Origin: Paralichthys olivaceus
Taxonomy: Eukaryota; Chordata; Actinopteri; Pleuronectiformes; Paralichthyidae
Direction: 5' to 3'
DNA: 64,000 nt
NCBI RefSeq assembly: GCF_024713975.1
Contig: NC_091094.1
Span: 13,749,001-13,813,000 of the forward strand
Position numbers and translations under genes: made by a program. Numbering within the stretch: position 1 is the stretch's first letter; each line of letters opens with the position of its first letter. Shown here piece by piece: positions 47,433 to 59,507 of this stretch. The notes under the pieces were generated by a model that saw only the letters and a program-made list of their open reading frames with translations, did no database searches and was not told the DNA's origin.

Positions 47433-47969
47433 TTCACTCCCTCGGATTATTCTCCTCTCACGGTGGCACAGGGCGGATCGACGTCTGCCATAGGATCAGC
47501 TCAGCCTCGGTGCGCACGACGGAATCCGCGTAAAACAAGAGCGCGCGTCCCTGGGCGAGAGGAGCGGGCGGGCTGTGCATCTGCGACAGAAATAACAGTG
47601 AATCATGCGTCTCTGCAGTCAGCTAGAGATCCCGGTGTGACCTTGCATGAGGATGAAGCGTGCAAGGGGAAGTTAAATAAAGCAGCACACGGTGATAGAA
47701 GTCATCTCAGCATCCCCTCCAGACATCCAGGAGAAGCACTCACTTGTCTCGGTGGGACGACAGGGCCCGACCGTCCTTACATCCACTTATCGTGCCATCA
47801 GATCCGCTTTCTTCTTCTTCTTCTTCTGCTTCTTCTTCCTGCCTGGTTTGACGTAAAAGCCTATGAAGCCCGCTGTGTGAGAGTGCGCGTGCACGAGCGC
47901 GCGCCGCGCATCCCCAGGGAGCGTGCACCACATATTTGTAATTCTGAACAGTCGGTTGTGAGTCATCGT

Positions 47970-47971
<2 letters not shown>

Positions 47972-48055
<84 letters not shown>
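47972..48055 (+). repeat. CA microsatellite upstream of fndc10
   Basis: About 42 uninterrupted CA units, the longest uninterrupted array here. It makes spurious ORFs on both strands. Confidence 0.95.
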
Positions 48056-48061
<6 letters not shown>

Positions 48062-48341
48062 GCTTCAGGTGTGTCACAGTCCTCACAGCAGCGATGGATG
48101 GAGACTAACCTGCATCCCACCTGTGCACGTCCCTCTCATCACATCAGAGCTGCTGTGAAACAATCTGCCACCTTCTAATCCTGTGTAATTACACAAACGG
48201 TCCTACACAGGGAGCCAAGAGTGTTTGAAATAATGTAAAAACATGAAATCAATCAATATTCTGTGCTGAATTATCCCTTTTCTGGTAATTGACTCAACAC
48301 CTGACACTTCAATTTATAAAAAACACATTTCCTGGAGAACA

Positions 48342-48570
48342 AACTAACTAACATCTAATTTATCTTATTATATCTTTCTGCTACTTTATTTAGATCTTTA
48401 TTTCCTGACAAAATGTTTTCTGTAGAGACGACCTGTGTGGTTACAACATGGACACTGACTCAATATTATCTTCTAATCACTGTTTATTTCTTTACAAATA
48501 CCAACCTAACTAACATCTAATTTATCTTATTATATCTTCTTTGCTACTTTATTTAGATTTTCAGACATTC
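48342..48570 (+). repeat. Local direct duplication of about 65 bp
   Basis: aactaacatctaatttatct followed by tattatatctt and gctactttatttagat occurs at 48,346-48,397 and again at 48,508-48,560, 160 bp apart and about 70 bp before a TIR element. Confidence 0.75.
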
Positions 48571-48638
48571 CCTTTGTGTTAAAAGGATGAGCGGTTGCTG
48601 CTGGTTGGACTAAACGTCTGATACTGAAACTGACTTAA

Positions 48639-49000
48639 AGGTACAGTGTGTAGAATTTAGTGATATCTACTGTTGAAATTTCATGTTGCAGCTGAACACC
48701 CCTCACCTCACCCTCCCCTTCCAATCATGAAAAAGAACCTGTGGTAGTTTCAGTTGTCATAAAAACTCAAAAGGTGTTTCGATTGTCCAGTCTGGGCTAC
48801 TGTAAAAAACATGGCGGCCTCCGTAGAGCCGACCCCCTCAATGTTAATATAAAGTATTAAATATAAACGGCTTTTTCAAGGGTAAAGAAAACTACAATTC
48901 ATACAATTTAGATGAAACGAACTAGTGAAAACATCACTATTATTCTACTTTCAGTTTCTGCCAATAGATCCTTTTCCCCTAAATCTTACACACTGGACCT
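48639..49000 (-). mobile_element. Nonautonomous TIR element (MITE-like), copy 2
   Basis: Same family as 28736-29098, in opposite orientation. The ends read aggtacagtgtgtagaattt and aaatcttacacactggacct, and TTAA stands at both borders (48635-48638 and 49001-49004). The internal sequence keeps the block catggcggcctccgtagag. Noncoding. Confidence 0.75.
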
Positions 49001-50254
49001 TTAATTTTACCTTTCAATGTATCAGAACAGTTCATTTCTTTATGATGCATCAAGAACTAGATGTTTCAAGCTAATTTGGCTAATGCTAAATTCACACAAA
49101 ATACTGTATTTTCCATATCAATAATCTCTGGTGTTTGCATTTGGGCTCATCTGGTCTGACAGTAAGAGATAACACACAGAGCATTGACACTAAAGTAAGA
49201 CCTCTATATAAAAATATAGTTTTCATGTCTGAAAAATGAGTTGTCTAATTTGAGTGGTTGTGCACATACTGTGGGAGAATTAGACAAAACAAAAATGAAA
49301 GACAATTTCAAAACATTTATTCTGCAATTTCCCCAGCAGGGAAATTAACTGCTATTACAATGCAGAAAGGTTTTGCTACTTGTTACTTTTTATTTGAATA
49401 ATTTTCTTGTTTATTAAGGGAATCAGCAGCCATTTAAAGAAAGACATAGACATTGAGGAGGAAATAGATCTAAAATGAATATATGATCAAGATGCATCAC
49501 TGTCCTCCACAGGAAAATTAATTAAGCAGTGCTTATGTGAGAGTATTGTGAATAATGATTGCCTCCTCCCAAGAGAGAAACGTGGCAAGCCAACAAACAA
49601 TTATTACCAAGGAAGAGGATGAATGGCTGACTAATAAGAGAGAGAGAGAGAGAGAAAATGCTGCATCAATGACTGGCTCAGCACCACCTGTTCCTGAGAG
49701 CTCACATCAGATGATTAGTTCAATCTGTGAGATCAGTAGTTTTTTGGTTTATGTGATACTACATGTTGTTATTAAGCCAAGCTACAGGGACATAAACAGA
49801 ATTAACTGAAAAACAAATGAGCCGAAAAAAGGAAGGAAACACTGGTCCACCACAACATGCTTTTTCTGCAGCAGAGTTAAATGACGGTTAGCATGGATAT
49901 TTTAATCCCAACAAATAACAGTGACTCACAGCTTTTATGTGATTTTCCAAGTCAAGAGACAGCTTTGCGTTTGCAGCGGGTCGATGATGTGGAAAGCAAA
50001 ACTGGAAAACGCCTGCCTCTGCATATTCAGCAAAAGCATCAGCATGTTGGACTAAATCTACCCTGAACCTGTTCAGCAAAGATGAAACCTTCTGTGTAAT
50101 GAACCTGCTTGTTGATCCGTGCGTACACGTATAAAACACAATGAGGAAAACCACCAGGAGCAGTGATATAAATGAAGCCTCAATGTTTCCCTTCCACTAT
50201 TTCCCATGCACTCTACAATAAGAAAAACTATGCTGCCATGCAGAGGATGATGCC

Positions 50255-51445
50255 ATGTCAGAGGTCCTCACTGTAGAAGCTATTTTGTTTGGGCTCTTGG
50301 TTTTTTCTGGCATCCTGGGAAACATCTTGGTCATCCATGTGGTGAGATGATACAGAGGGTTATATTGTGAGTTGAGTGTTTTTCTTGGCTCTGTTCTCAG
50401 TCTGTCCTGCTTTGACTCTCAGGTGTTTCAGTCAGCCAGTGAGAGTTCGGCTCGGAGACTCCCTTCTTCTGACACCATCTTGGTGCACCTGTCTTTGGCC
50501 AACCTGCTGACTTCACTCTTCCGCACCGTGCCCATCTTCGTGTCGGACCTGGGCCTGAATGTGTCTCTGTCTCCGGGCTGGTGCCGAGTCTTCATGCTGC
50601 TGTGGGTGTGGTGGCGAGCCGTGGGCTGCTGGGTGACTCTGGCGCTCAGTGTCTTCCACTGCACTACCCTGAGGCGACAGCACATGGCCTTTGGACCTCT
50701 CGCACATCAGAGGGAGAGGCGGCGGGTGTGGACTGTTCTGGGGCTGGTGTGGGGGGCTAACCTGGTCTTCTCTATTCCAGCCCTGGTGTACAGCACCCAT
50801 GTTCATGGCAATGCCACCGTGGAGCTGATGGTGATCAGTTGCACCACCAGGCCACTGCTGGGCTGCATCTGGGAGTTCCCCTCTGAGCAGCAGGGCTCAG
50901 CCTTCGCCTCCACCTCGCTGGCTCTAAATGAGGTGTTGCCATTAGTGCTGATGATGTTCACCAATCTGGCCACACTTCACGCTCTGGCCAAGCACATCAG
51001 AGCAGTCACCTCAGGGGGAGAGTCGGGAGGAACTCATGGAGAACTGGACAAACATGTGTCCACTGAGCGAAAGGCAGCTCATGTCATCATGTCGCTGGTG
51101 TCCCTCTTCGTGGTCTGCTGGGCAATGCAGGTCGCTGCAGTGACATACTACAACCACGACGGGGGACACCATGCTGAGGGGCTGCTTACCGTGGCCCACT
51201 TCTCCGCCTCTTTATTTGTGGGCTTCAGTCCGATGGTGGTGGCGCTGGGACATGGAAAGCTGAGGAGGAGAATCATGAGCATGATATTGGGGTGGTCTAA
51301 AGTTCTGAAACGTCACCGTGAGGTCACTGAACAGGGAAGTACATCTCCACAGACTACAGGAAAAAAGGGAAAACAAACTGTTTTTGTTGTTCAAAATAAG
51401 AGAGAAGTCATAAATGTGGAGGAAAAAACTAAAGCAGGCAAATGA
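50255..51445 (+). CDS. ora3: Olfactory receptor class A related (V1R-like) GPCR, ora3
   Basis: A seven-helix receptor of the fish V1R-like ora family, expected in olfactory sensory neurons. Two exons, 50255-50341 and 50423-51445, joined in phase 0, give 369 residues. Exon 1 holds the N terminus and TM1 (LFGLLVFSGILGNILVIHV). TM2-3 read LVHLSLANLLTSLFRTVPIF and GWCRVFMLLWVWWRAVGCWV, with the family feature LSVFHCTTLRR after TM3. The loop TTRPLLGCIWEFPS is shared with the neighbouring ora4. ERKAAHVIMSLVSLFVVCWA is TM6 and FSPMVVALGHGKLRRR ends TM7. As I recall from published work on fish, ora3 has two exons and ora4 four, and they form a linked pair; that fits here. The start is the first ATG in frame with TM1. 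An out-of-frame ATG lies 17 bp upstream. The C-terminal tail is Lys-rich. Confidence 0.9.
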
Positions 51446-52509
51446 TGCAGTGTGACAAGAAAAACTCTTTCAAACTGTGTGAATCTTCTCACTTGTTACC
51501 TGGACAGAGTTGTTAAGTATTATTTTAGCTTATTTTGACATATTTCAATACAAGCAGACATTTCATTGTTTCTTTGTTGTTATTTTTAAAATAGGATTTA
51601 TTCAGAGTATATCACTTGTACAGATTGTTTGTGCTGTGAATTCAAGATTATTTTTATAAACCAACATTGTCTCCATTATGTTTTGAATAGTTTATAATGA
51701 TTGTAAACATGTCAAACCCAGTCCAATCAGTCTCCAATATCCAACACAACAGTAACACAACAAGTAAGAAATTATAAAGTGGGGAAAATGGGAGAAAATT
51801 CCATCCCTGAAATGTTATAACCATTTGTCCATTAGCATAAATTTACCATATATTGTACATTGTTCCTTCATTACATGTTACACTTTTGCTGTGTTTTGTC
51901 ACTAAAATCTTTTATAAGGGTCAAATAAACAGATCCAGAAATCTAGGTGTCAAATGGTGCATGAGAGACTACTGTCTCACAATAAGTTTCTTTAAGTAGT
52001 TACAACATTATTTTATGGTGGTACAAACAACGTTAGAAAATATGAAATATGTAGTCAGAAGCCATCATGGTAAGAAAAAAAACATGAATCTGAATCTATT
52101 ACACTGAATCTATAAAGCATAATGTTAATATCTTGGCCTGCAAACTAAAGGAAACATGTTGCAATATAGTAAAAATCAGTTTGGACAGATTATTGTTTTT
52201 CTTTGTACCATTTGTTTGGACTGTATAATAAACGGAATCATATAACCAGCCCTGTGTACTAACTGAGTCATGTAACATGAATCCTTACAGGCTTGTTGGG
52301 GTTTTAACACTTGGCCTTGCTATGTTGAGTCACACACACTCACACACATAAACACATAGGTTTACAGAGAGAAATAACTATCCACACCAACGACCATGAA
52401 CCTCCTTATTATTAACTATTGAGAGAAGATGCAGGGAGTGATATTTTCTGTATTGTGTGATCTGCGCCTCCAGTGCTCCAGCAGAGTGAACTGTAAGCCG
52501 GCAGCTCTG
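51446..52509. other. Interval between convergent ora3 and ora4 genes
   Basis: About 1.06 kb of AT-rich DNA that must carry both 3'UTRs. No ORF or repeat family was recognised in it. Confidence 0.5.
51924..51929 (+). terminator. Possible ora3 poly(A) signal
   Basis: AATAAA about 480 bp after the ora3 stop codon in AT-rich sequence between the two convergent receptor genes. Confidence 0.4.
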
Positions 52510-54512
52510 TCAGTGAGAGAGCAAGGACTTGATGGTAGACCGCAGTCTCCTGTGGCCGACTGCCAGAATAGCAGGTGACATGGCGATGAAGATAATGTTG
52601 GCAAAACGAGCAATGATCAGGAGGAAATTAGCCGAGGAGCCCTGGTTGTAGTTGAAATAGTTGACGGAGATAATGCTGGTTCCCCAAGAAGCAATGAAGA
52701 GCATAATGAGGGCAAGGATCACCTGAAAATCACACAAGGCAAAGAATTAGGGTAGTGAGACCCACACAGAGAAATGATGAAATATGGTAAGTTTGAGTCA
52801 AACAATATAGAAATTGGTTTGTCAGATTTATGAATAAAAGCACAAATCTGCTGTATATCAAATTGTATTTACTGCTTATCTACATGGCTCCATGAGCTCT
52901 TCAGTGACACCCTCGTCTTCCTCACCTTGGCCGCTCGCCTCTCAGCTGGCACTCGTTTGATGACAGGACCTTCCTGCACTGAGCTTCGCATCTTGCCATG
53001 GGTGTAGAGGGTGTAGAGTGAGCCCAGGTTGGTGAAAGCCATCAGGATTATGGGAATGGTCTCATGGATCACTATAGAGGTGGTGGCATAGGCCAGACCA
53101 CTGTAGGTGGAAGGAAAGTTCCACACGCAGCCCAGCAGGGGGCGTGTTGTGCTGCTCACCAGCATCAGAGTCTGAGAGGAGGAGGAACATGGAGGAACAA
53201 ACACTTATGAACACACTCACAATAAATGATCTTACTTATAATAATCATTTTTTTCCTTTCACATCCCTCAACAAGATTAAACTAATATTTAATTTGCAGG
53301 GTTGATAGTACAGTATGATTATCTACTGTATGTTTTTATCCTGATATCCAAGGGTTTGTAGTTTGAGTACACAAAGGATCTTTAAATAACTAACGACCAT
53401 GCCAAGTATCATCTCATAAATAAAGTCTATATTTAAAGCATAAAGCATAAAACTTTAGACTTTTTCCTAGTTTTGGTAGATTATTATTTTGTTCTGTCCT
53501 GATCTACCAAATGTATAAGTAATAAAACAGACTTGATGCTTAAAAATTAATACTTAAACTCAAGCAAGTTAAAAGCAAAAGATTTTCACAGGCTAGAATA
53601 AACAAAACAAAACCAGTTTGGAAGAGAAATGAAATTCTACTTTATGAAAGAACAGTGTATAATATACTTGATAAAAGGGATGAAGTAAAATTCATTGGAA
53701 TCACCTCTGTTGTGTTCATATCCCCGTTCGTGGAAAATATATGAGCAGGAATGGAGTAGATAAAGTTGAGGAGCCAGATGAGGCCCATACTCAGCAGCAT
53801 GGTGGTAGGAGGACCCCGGGCCCCGTGAAGGTTCCCGATGGTGGGAGCCACGCGCCTCAAAGTCTGGAAGTGAAACGCACTGAGATAGAGCGTTGACCAC
53901 ACGTTGACCGATCGCAGCCACACCCAGACTCCCATCAGGAACTGACACCACTCTTTGGATGAGTACAGCTGGGGTAAAGAAAACCAGATGGGTATATCAA
54001 TTTAAATAAAATAATAAATCTTAATATTGTGTATTTAATATTACTTATTTCCTGGCGATAGAAAAGAAATGTGTTGCATCAACCTAACTCACATTTAATA
54101 ATAAGTATCTCATTACTACCACTACTACATTATGGCAGAGATGACCAGTGTGGTAGCTGGTGCAAGACCACACCCTTTGAACTATGGGTAACTCAGTGGC
54201 CCTCTATTGAGTTTGAAGACAACATACCTCGAGTCCCATGTCTGAGATAATAAGCAGCGTGTTCCTCATCACAGACACCATCAGGTTAGATAGCGCCATG
54301 TTAATGATGATGATGTCTGAGTTTCGTCCTCCGCCATGGTCCATTATCACACTCTTTCCGATCACTACGACCACAGTGGCATTACCCAGGATTCCCAGCA
54401 TCACCAGGATGATGTAAAAGGCATTTTGTACAGGAGACACAGCGACGCGAAGTCCCATCCCCACAAGCTCCTCGTCATCATTCTGATTTTCTGAGCCTTC
54501 CATTGTAACCAT
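52510..54512 (-). CDS. ora4: Olfactory receptor class A related (V1R-like) GPCR, ora4
   Basis: A second V1R-like receptor, tail to tail with ora3. Four exons in transcript order: 54228-54512, 53705-53968, 52926-53171 and 52510-52722, all in phase 0, give 335 residues. The extracellular N terminus is acidic (MEGSENQNDDEE). TM1 is FYIILVMLGILGNATVVVVI and TM2 IIIINMALSNLMVSVMRNTL. TM3 contains WCQFLMGVWVWLRS and LYLSAFHFQTLRR. The loop before TM5 is SSTTRPLLGCVWNFPS, nearly the same as in ora3. TM6 is LALIMLFIASWGTSIISVNY and TM7 ends AMSPAILAVGHRRLR. Four exons match what I recall for fish ora4. Two in-frame ATGs, three codons apart, could start translation; the first is used. Confidence 0.9.
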
Positions 54513-54990
54513 TGATTTAACAACCTCGTCTGTGAAGCAACTTGAACGGCTGATGTAAAACCTTTAAGCATTCTCCATCTTTAGTTTTGATGCATGTCAG
54601 AAGAATAAACCTCAGGCTTTGACCTCCAACATGCTGCCAACATCTTCTTGAGTTCAAGTCAGTGCTTTACTCAGTCTTCGTAGGGTTTGTCATTTATTAC
54701 ACTCCTTCTCTGGGCCAATGGAAGAAGGTTAGGTCCTCAGAAAGTCACAAGGCAACACTATTTAATGCCTCTGGGAGCTCAGGGTGCAAGTTAATGAAAC
54801 ACAAGAGATTAATCAGCTTCCCTGAGTGAAATGTGCTTTCTTTGCAACTTATTATGCCATCATCCTGGGGGGAGTATAAAAACCTTTTTGTTTATTTCCA
54901 TGTATGCACATGCATGTGGATGAGTTTTCAGAATAAGAACAAAAAATAATAACATGACCGATACTGATAATAACACCACTAATAGTGGCG

Positions 54991-55098
54991 GCATGGTGGT
55001 GCAGTGGTTAGTATTATTGCCTGTTCCTAGTTGACAGCTGGGATTGGCTCCAGCTCCCCCCATGACCCTCAAAGCATAAGTGGTATAGATAATGGATG
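54991..55098 (+). repeat. Dispersed teleost repeat, internally deleted copy
   Basis: Left end ggcggcatggtggtgcagtg and right end gacagctgggattggctcc, gataatggatgga match both ends of the longer copy at 56,262-56,535, but the middle is missing. Noncoding. Confidence 0.65.
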
Positions 55099-55276
55099 GA
55101 CACTACACCTACAAATTCCTCAGCTTGCCTTTATATATTAGTAACAGTGAATCACTTCTTATTTAACACTCAAGAACAACAGTCAAATTGGAAAGTGTCA
55201 TTTAACATAAAAACAGGCTCCCCTCTGTCACAGCAGCAATCAAATTCACCCACTATAGATTAAGCAGAGCCCCAAT

Positions 55277-55550
55277 TAATAGTGTGTGAGGGGTCCAGAG
55301 GATGATTGTTGCCTGGGCAGCGACAAGTCTTTTTGCTCATATCTCAAACCTCCACAGACGTGTTTTCATACAGTGCTTCTACACACAGCATTTTCTCTTT
55401 CACACACCATTCACACCATGCAGTGTCAGCACAGCCATGAGGGGAAATGTGGGGTTCAGTATCTTGCCCAATGATACTTTGGAATGCAGACTGGAGGAGC
55501 CGGGGATCGAACCACCGACCTTCCACTTAGTGGACTACTTTCGACAGCAC
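55277..55550 (+). repeat. Dispersed repeat, same family as 16255-16495
   Basis: Shares ttcagtatcttgcccaatga, ggaatgcagactggaggagc and ggggatcgaaccaccgacct with the family. The short ORFs across it are by-products. Confidence 0.6.
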
Positions 55551-56261
55551 AATGCATATCTGATAAACAGTATACACAACAGGCAATATGTCTTTCAATG
55601 ATGGCAGTTATGTGTCTTTAAAATTAGCTTGATTGTTTTCCTCCCTTTCAGTTGACATTTGAATGGGTTCAGGTGTACTTATGAAAGAAAATATAATGGA
55701 GCGTTACTTGTAATAATCCTACATGAATCATTTATGTAAAATGAGGCTGAAATCTTTGTTTGCAGTCTACAGCCACTAGATGGCCCTATAAACATCCAAA
55801 TACGCGACAAACCCTTTTTTAATACAGAGCTTTACATTCCCTTTTAAGAACGAAAATTCATTGGAAACTGTGCAAATATATCTTCAATACAATTGTCTTT
55901 CGTCCAACATTTGATTTCCTTTGAAATACATTTTTAAGATACAATCCGGAAATTCACAAGCATATAAAGTCATATACAAAGCAAAAAAAATATGATTCAT
56001 GGTACATGACTCTGTATTCTGTGCTGCACAGAAATATGATATCGATACATAGATGAAGTTTGAGTTTGATCTCAAGAGCTGATATCATAAAAGACATAAA
56101 ATCATTCTCAGCATTTACAGACATCACTCCCTCCCCTTATAACTGACTGTCAAACAGAAATCCATTTCTCTGACTTATTTTCTCCATTTGCTGCTGAAAG
56201 TCACAGCAATTACGAATCAGCTTCAGAATTAGAATATTTTAAACTTCCATAGTAGAGACAA

Positions 56262-56535
56262 TAGTGGCACGGTGGAACAATGGTTAGCACTGTCACCTCA
56301 CAGGTTGGTTTGAATCCTGGTACCTGGTGCACGTGGGATTTCTCTCTGGCTTCCTCCCACAGTTGGAGACATGCAGATAGGCTTAGGTTAACTGGAGACT
56401 CGTCGGTGTGAATGTGAGTGTGAATGGAAGTTTGTCTGTGTACCTTTTCAGGCTGTACCCCACCTCTTTCCCAATGTCAGCTGGGCTTGGCTCCAGCTCC
56501 CCACACTCTTACAAGACAGATAATGGATGGATAAA
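56262..56535 (+). repeat. Dispersed teleost repeat, fuller copy
   Basis: Starts ggcacggtggaacaatggtt and ends cagctgggcttggctccagc, then gataatggatgg. The middle includes cttcctcccac and gtgaatgtgagtgtgaatgg, familiar from a widespread teleost repeat. No tRNA-like box A/B pair was recognised. Confidence 0.65.
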
Positions 56536-56805
56536 TAATCAACAATATCAACATCATACTAATGAAGTCAATCAAGAGGCCATAGGTGATAATTAACAAG
56601 CTGAAATGTGGTCTTTATATGTGACAGAAATGAATCTGACATTACTCTGTTGGTCCATACACCATGGTTTGTTGTCTGCAGCCCATGGACACAACGTTTT
56701 TCAAAGCAACACTGCATTCATCAGAAGAAAGTATTCTCTGTCTGAGCGAGTGGTGTGCTAACATGGTCCTAGTCCTCTAGCTACAGGCTAAGGTTAATTC
56801 ATTAA

Positions 56806-57020
56806 AGGGATAGTTCACCCAAAAATGTATGTTTTTTCTGTTGTTTCTTTTGTCTGAAGATAAGTCCCTAATATTTTCAATTGTATTGGATTTAGCTGCT
56901 ACACTGTTTACTCCTGAAATTTCAGTGTGTTTTATGGACTCAAACACTTCACCCGCCCCTCCATCAGCATAAGGGTGAGTAGATAATAAGTGAATTATCA
57001 GTTTTGGGTGAACTATCCCT
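56806..57020. mobile_element. Small TIR element bordered by TTAA
   Basis: The ends agggatagttcacccaaaa and ttttgggtgaactatccct are almost perfect inverted repeats of about 19 bp, and TTAA stands at both borders (56802-56805 and 57021-57024). This fits a piggyBac-type nonautonomous element of 215 bp. A diverged relative lies at about 26,480-26,660. Confidence 0.8.
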
Positions 57021-57809
57021 TTAAATATACTACAAATTTCTAATGTAGAAATGTATTACATTTGTGAACCGACACCCAAACACAATGTTGTAAAAAGGTT
57101 TTGAGGGTTAAGTTGACCTCTGAATTGATGCCTGTATTTTTATTTTCTTCAGCTTAACAATTTGAATGAATAAAGATGTGGACGTGAAATACAGGTGAGT
57201 CTGATTATCAGGCCTCTGCAGCTTGTCAGGTAACAATTTATTTTGTTAATTGCATACGTTTAACTCTACATCTCACAAGGACTTTTCATGGATATGGTGA
57301 CTCAAATACCTAAAATTGGTTCATTTTGAATGTTGATCTTTATTTATAAACTCTACATAAACTTTTGTCCCTTCTCAGCTGAGCGGATTCTCGGCTCAAG
57401 AAACAGGTGATGCTACTATTTTAGATTTTGATTCCACGGAGCAGATAGGGAGGTAAACTACAATACAGCTATAATAATGGATCATTTTAAGAGTAGGTTG
57501 ACATTAAAATAGTAATAATAATAAATAATTATTGTTCGGAACAATAGTTCCTCATGCTGACGGTAGATACTGTCTAGCTTCAGACTCTGCAGCTGTGGAT
57601 GCTCCTGACTAACAGAACAAATTAACTGTGTCTGGACAAAGTTGGAGATGTTTTCCTTTGCAGAAGGAAAAATAAAGAATTAATTATGCTCTGTATTCAC
57701 TCAGACATTGTGAGGACACAGGGCTGGAGTGATGTGATAAAGCCTTGACTTAAAATATTGGAAATAAGTAAAAAAAACAAAAAACAGATGATAATAATAA
57801 TAATAGGGC

Positions 57810-59473
57810 TCATAGGTAACCTGTCTGCAATGCAGTGCAGCACAACCCGTCACCCAGGCCCGAGCTGTAGACTGGAGACACACACACTTGGCTGCCTGGG
57901 GAAAGGTGTGTGAGCCGTGTGGAATGAGAGCTGGGAGACAGGTAAACGGAAGAGAAGGAGGACTTTGAGGAGGACTTTGAGGAGGAAGCGTGAGAGTTTG
58001 TGTTCTCCCACTTGAGCCAGTAGCCTTTCAATCCTTCCTGATGGGCCTTCCACGCTACTTGCACCTCCTGATGCTGCACAGGGGTCAACTGTAGGTCAGC
58101 CAGAGCAGGCAGAGCTGCTGCACAAAAGAAAAAAAGGAGACGTTTTAAGCGAAGCTGATGCACTGCGGAAAGAAAGTAGGAATGATTTAGAAACATTTAA
58201 AATGGCAACTTCAAAAGGTTACCTTTCACAAAAGAGATATCAGAACAAATGTGATGCTTTTAAGCAAAGACCAACTGAATTATCTGCAATAATAATTGAA
58301 AGAAACAAACATATTTGTTCACAGATAAAAAACATGTTACACTAAGTGTCAAACTGAAAACACACCCTCGTGAGTGCATGCCCTCACGGACATGGCTATT
58401 TCTTTTCCATCCACATGCAAAGCGCTGACTGTGACCAGGTATTGAGAGCCCTGCTCCAGGCCGGTAAGTAAAGTTGAATTTTTCTGGCTGTGGAACATCA
58501 CAGTCCTGACAAGTCCGCTCGGAATAGCTCCGTACTCCACCGTGTATCTCTGGACGCGGGCCGGCTGCAGAGGACCCCAGCTCACGCGGATCTGATGAGG
58601 GCTGGAGTCTGACACGGAAACCACTGCAGGGCTTAAAACATCTGCAGCAGGCACAGGGAGAAGGGACACGGGTGAGGTTATGGCTACCAGCATCACCTTT
58701 AGATGAACTATAATGAATTTGGATGATATGGGATCTGGTGCTTGAAGTAGCCTGTTTGAACACCTCACTTGAAATTGATCACGCTGTAGAAACCCTTCAG
58801 ACTGCTATGTGTGCAGCTGCACTGGTCAAGGGTTGTGTGTTATTACAAACTGAATGTGCAGATGCGTGGCCTCATGTTGCAGTTAATCTTTAATGGCACA
58901 AATATCTGGTTAGAAGAAAACCAACAACATCAAGTGCTCAGCCAGTTGAACTGATAGGTCTTCAGTTTTCTATTATCTACAGTGGAAATTAGAATGTCTA
59001 TGATTCAATGAGCAAAGTCCATATTCTGGGGAAAGCAGGGACAAAATGATTAGCAGCATTCCAGAATTTATAAATACCTAAATGATCTTACCAGGAAGTG
59101 TGGTGAAGGTCACAGAGAGTGTGTCAAACATCCTCTGATTGGACTCTGGGCGGAGATAAGCTTTGTAAGTGGTATCAGGCTGGAGGTTTCTCAGCTCCGC
59201 CTGGCTGGAGTCACTTGACACGATACGTCTGGTCTCAGGGTCCGTGTTCAACATGGAGTAATACCAGAGCTCATAATAACCTCCGTCTGCTCTCAGAATA
59301 GGACGCCACTGCAGCACAGCACTGTGGGAGGTCAAGTGAACCACATGCAGCCGTTCTGCACGAATTATTTCTAAAGATAAGACGAGAAGGGGGGGAATAA
59401 AGATATATAGAAAATTGGACCAACTGGAGCAAATAATTCTGTAGTTGAAATCCATGGATCTATTGCACTGCTC

Positions 59474-59507
<34 letters not shown>

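Larger units (their letters stand above)
47433..50254. other. fndc10 upstream region to ora3 start
   Basis: The first 500 bp are GC-richer and presumably hold the fndc10 promoter and 5'UTR. A CA microsatellite at 47972-48055 generates long meaningless ORFs on both strands. From 48,200 the sequence is AT-rich, with a local 65-bp duplication (48,342 and 48,502) and a TIR element at 48639-49000. Nothing gene-like is seen between 49,005 and 50,254. Confidence 0.5.
54513..57809. other. ora4-vwa1 intergenic region, rich in dispersed repeats
   Basis: About 3.3 kb without a gene. It contains two copies of one dispersed repeat (54,991-55,098 and 56,262-56,535), another family at 55,277-55,550 and a TIR element at 56806-57020. 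The remainder is AT-rich and includes the vwa1 3'UTR on the right. Confidence 0.5.

Noticed and set aside
47421-48158. 245-codon + strand ORF and opposing minus ORFs
   Set aside because: Runs antisense through the fndc10 start and then the CA array. The composition is repeat-driven and fndc10 on the other strand is clearly real.
58260-58763. 167-codon minus-strand ORF
   Set aside because: Frame-shifted reading of vwa1 FN3 exon 4; the correct frame gives a clear FN3 domain.
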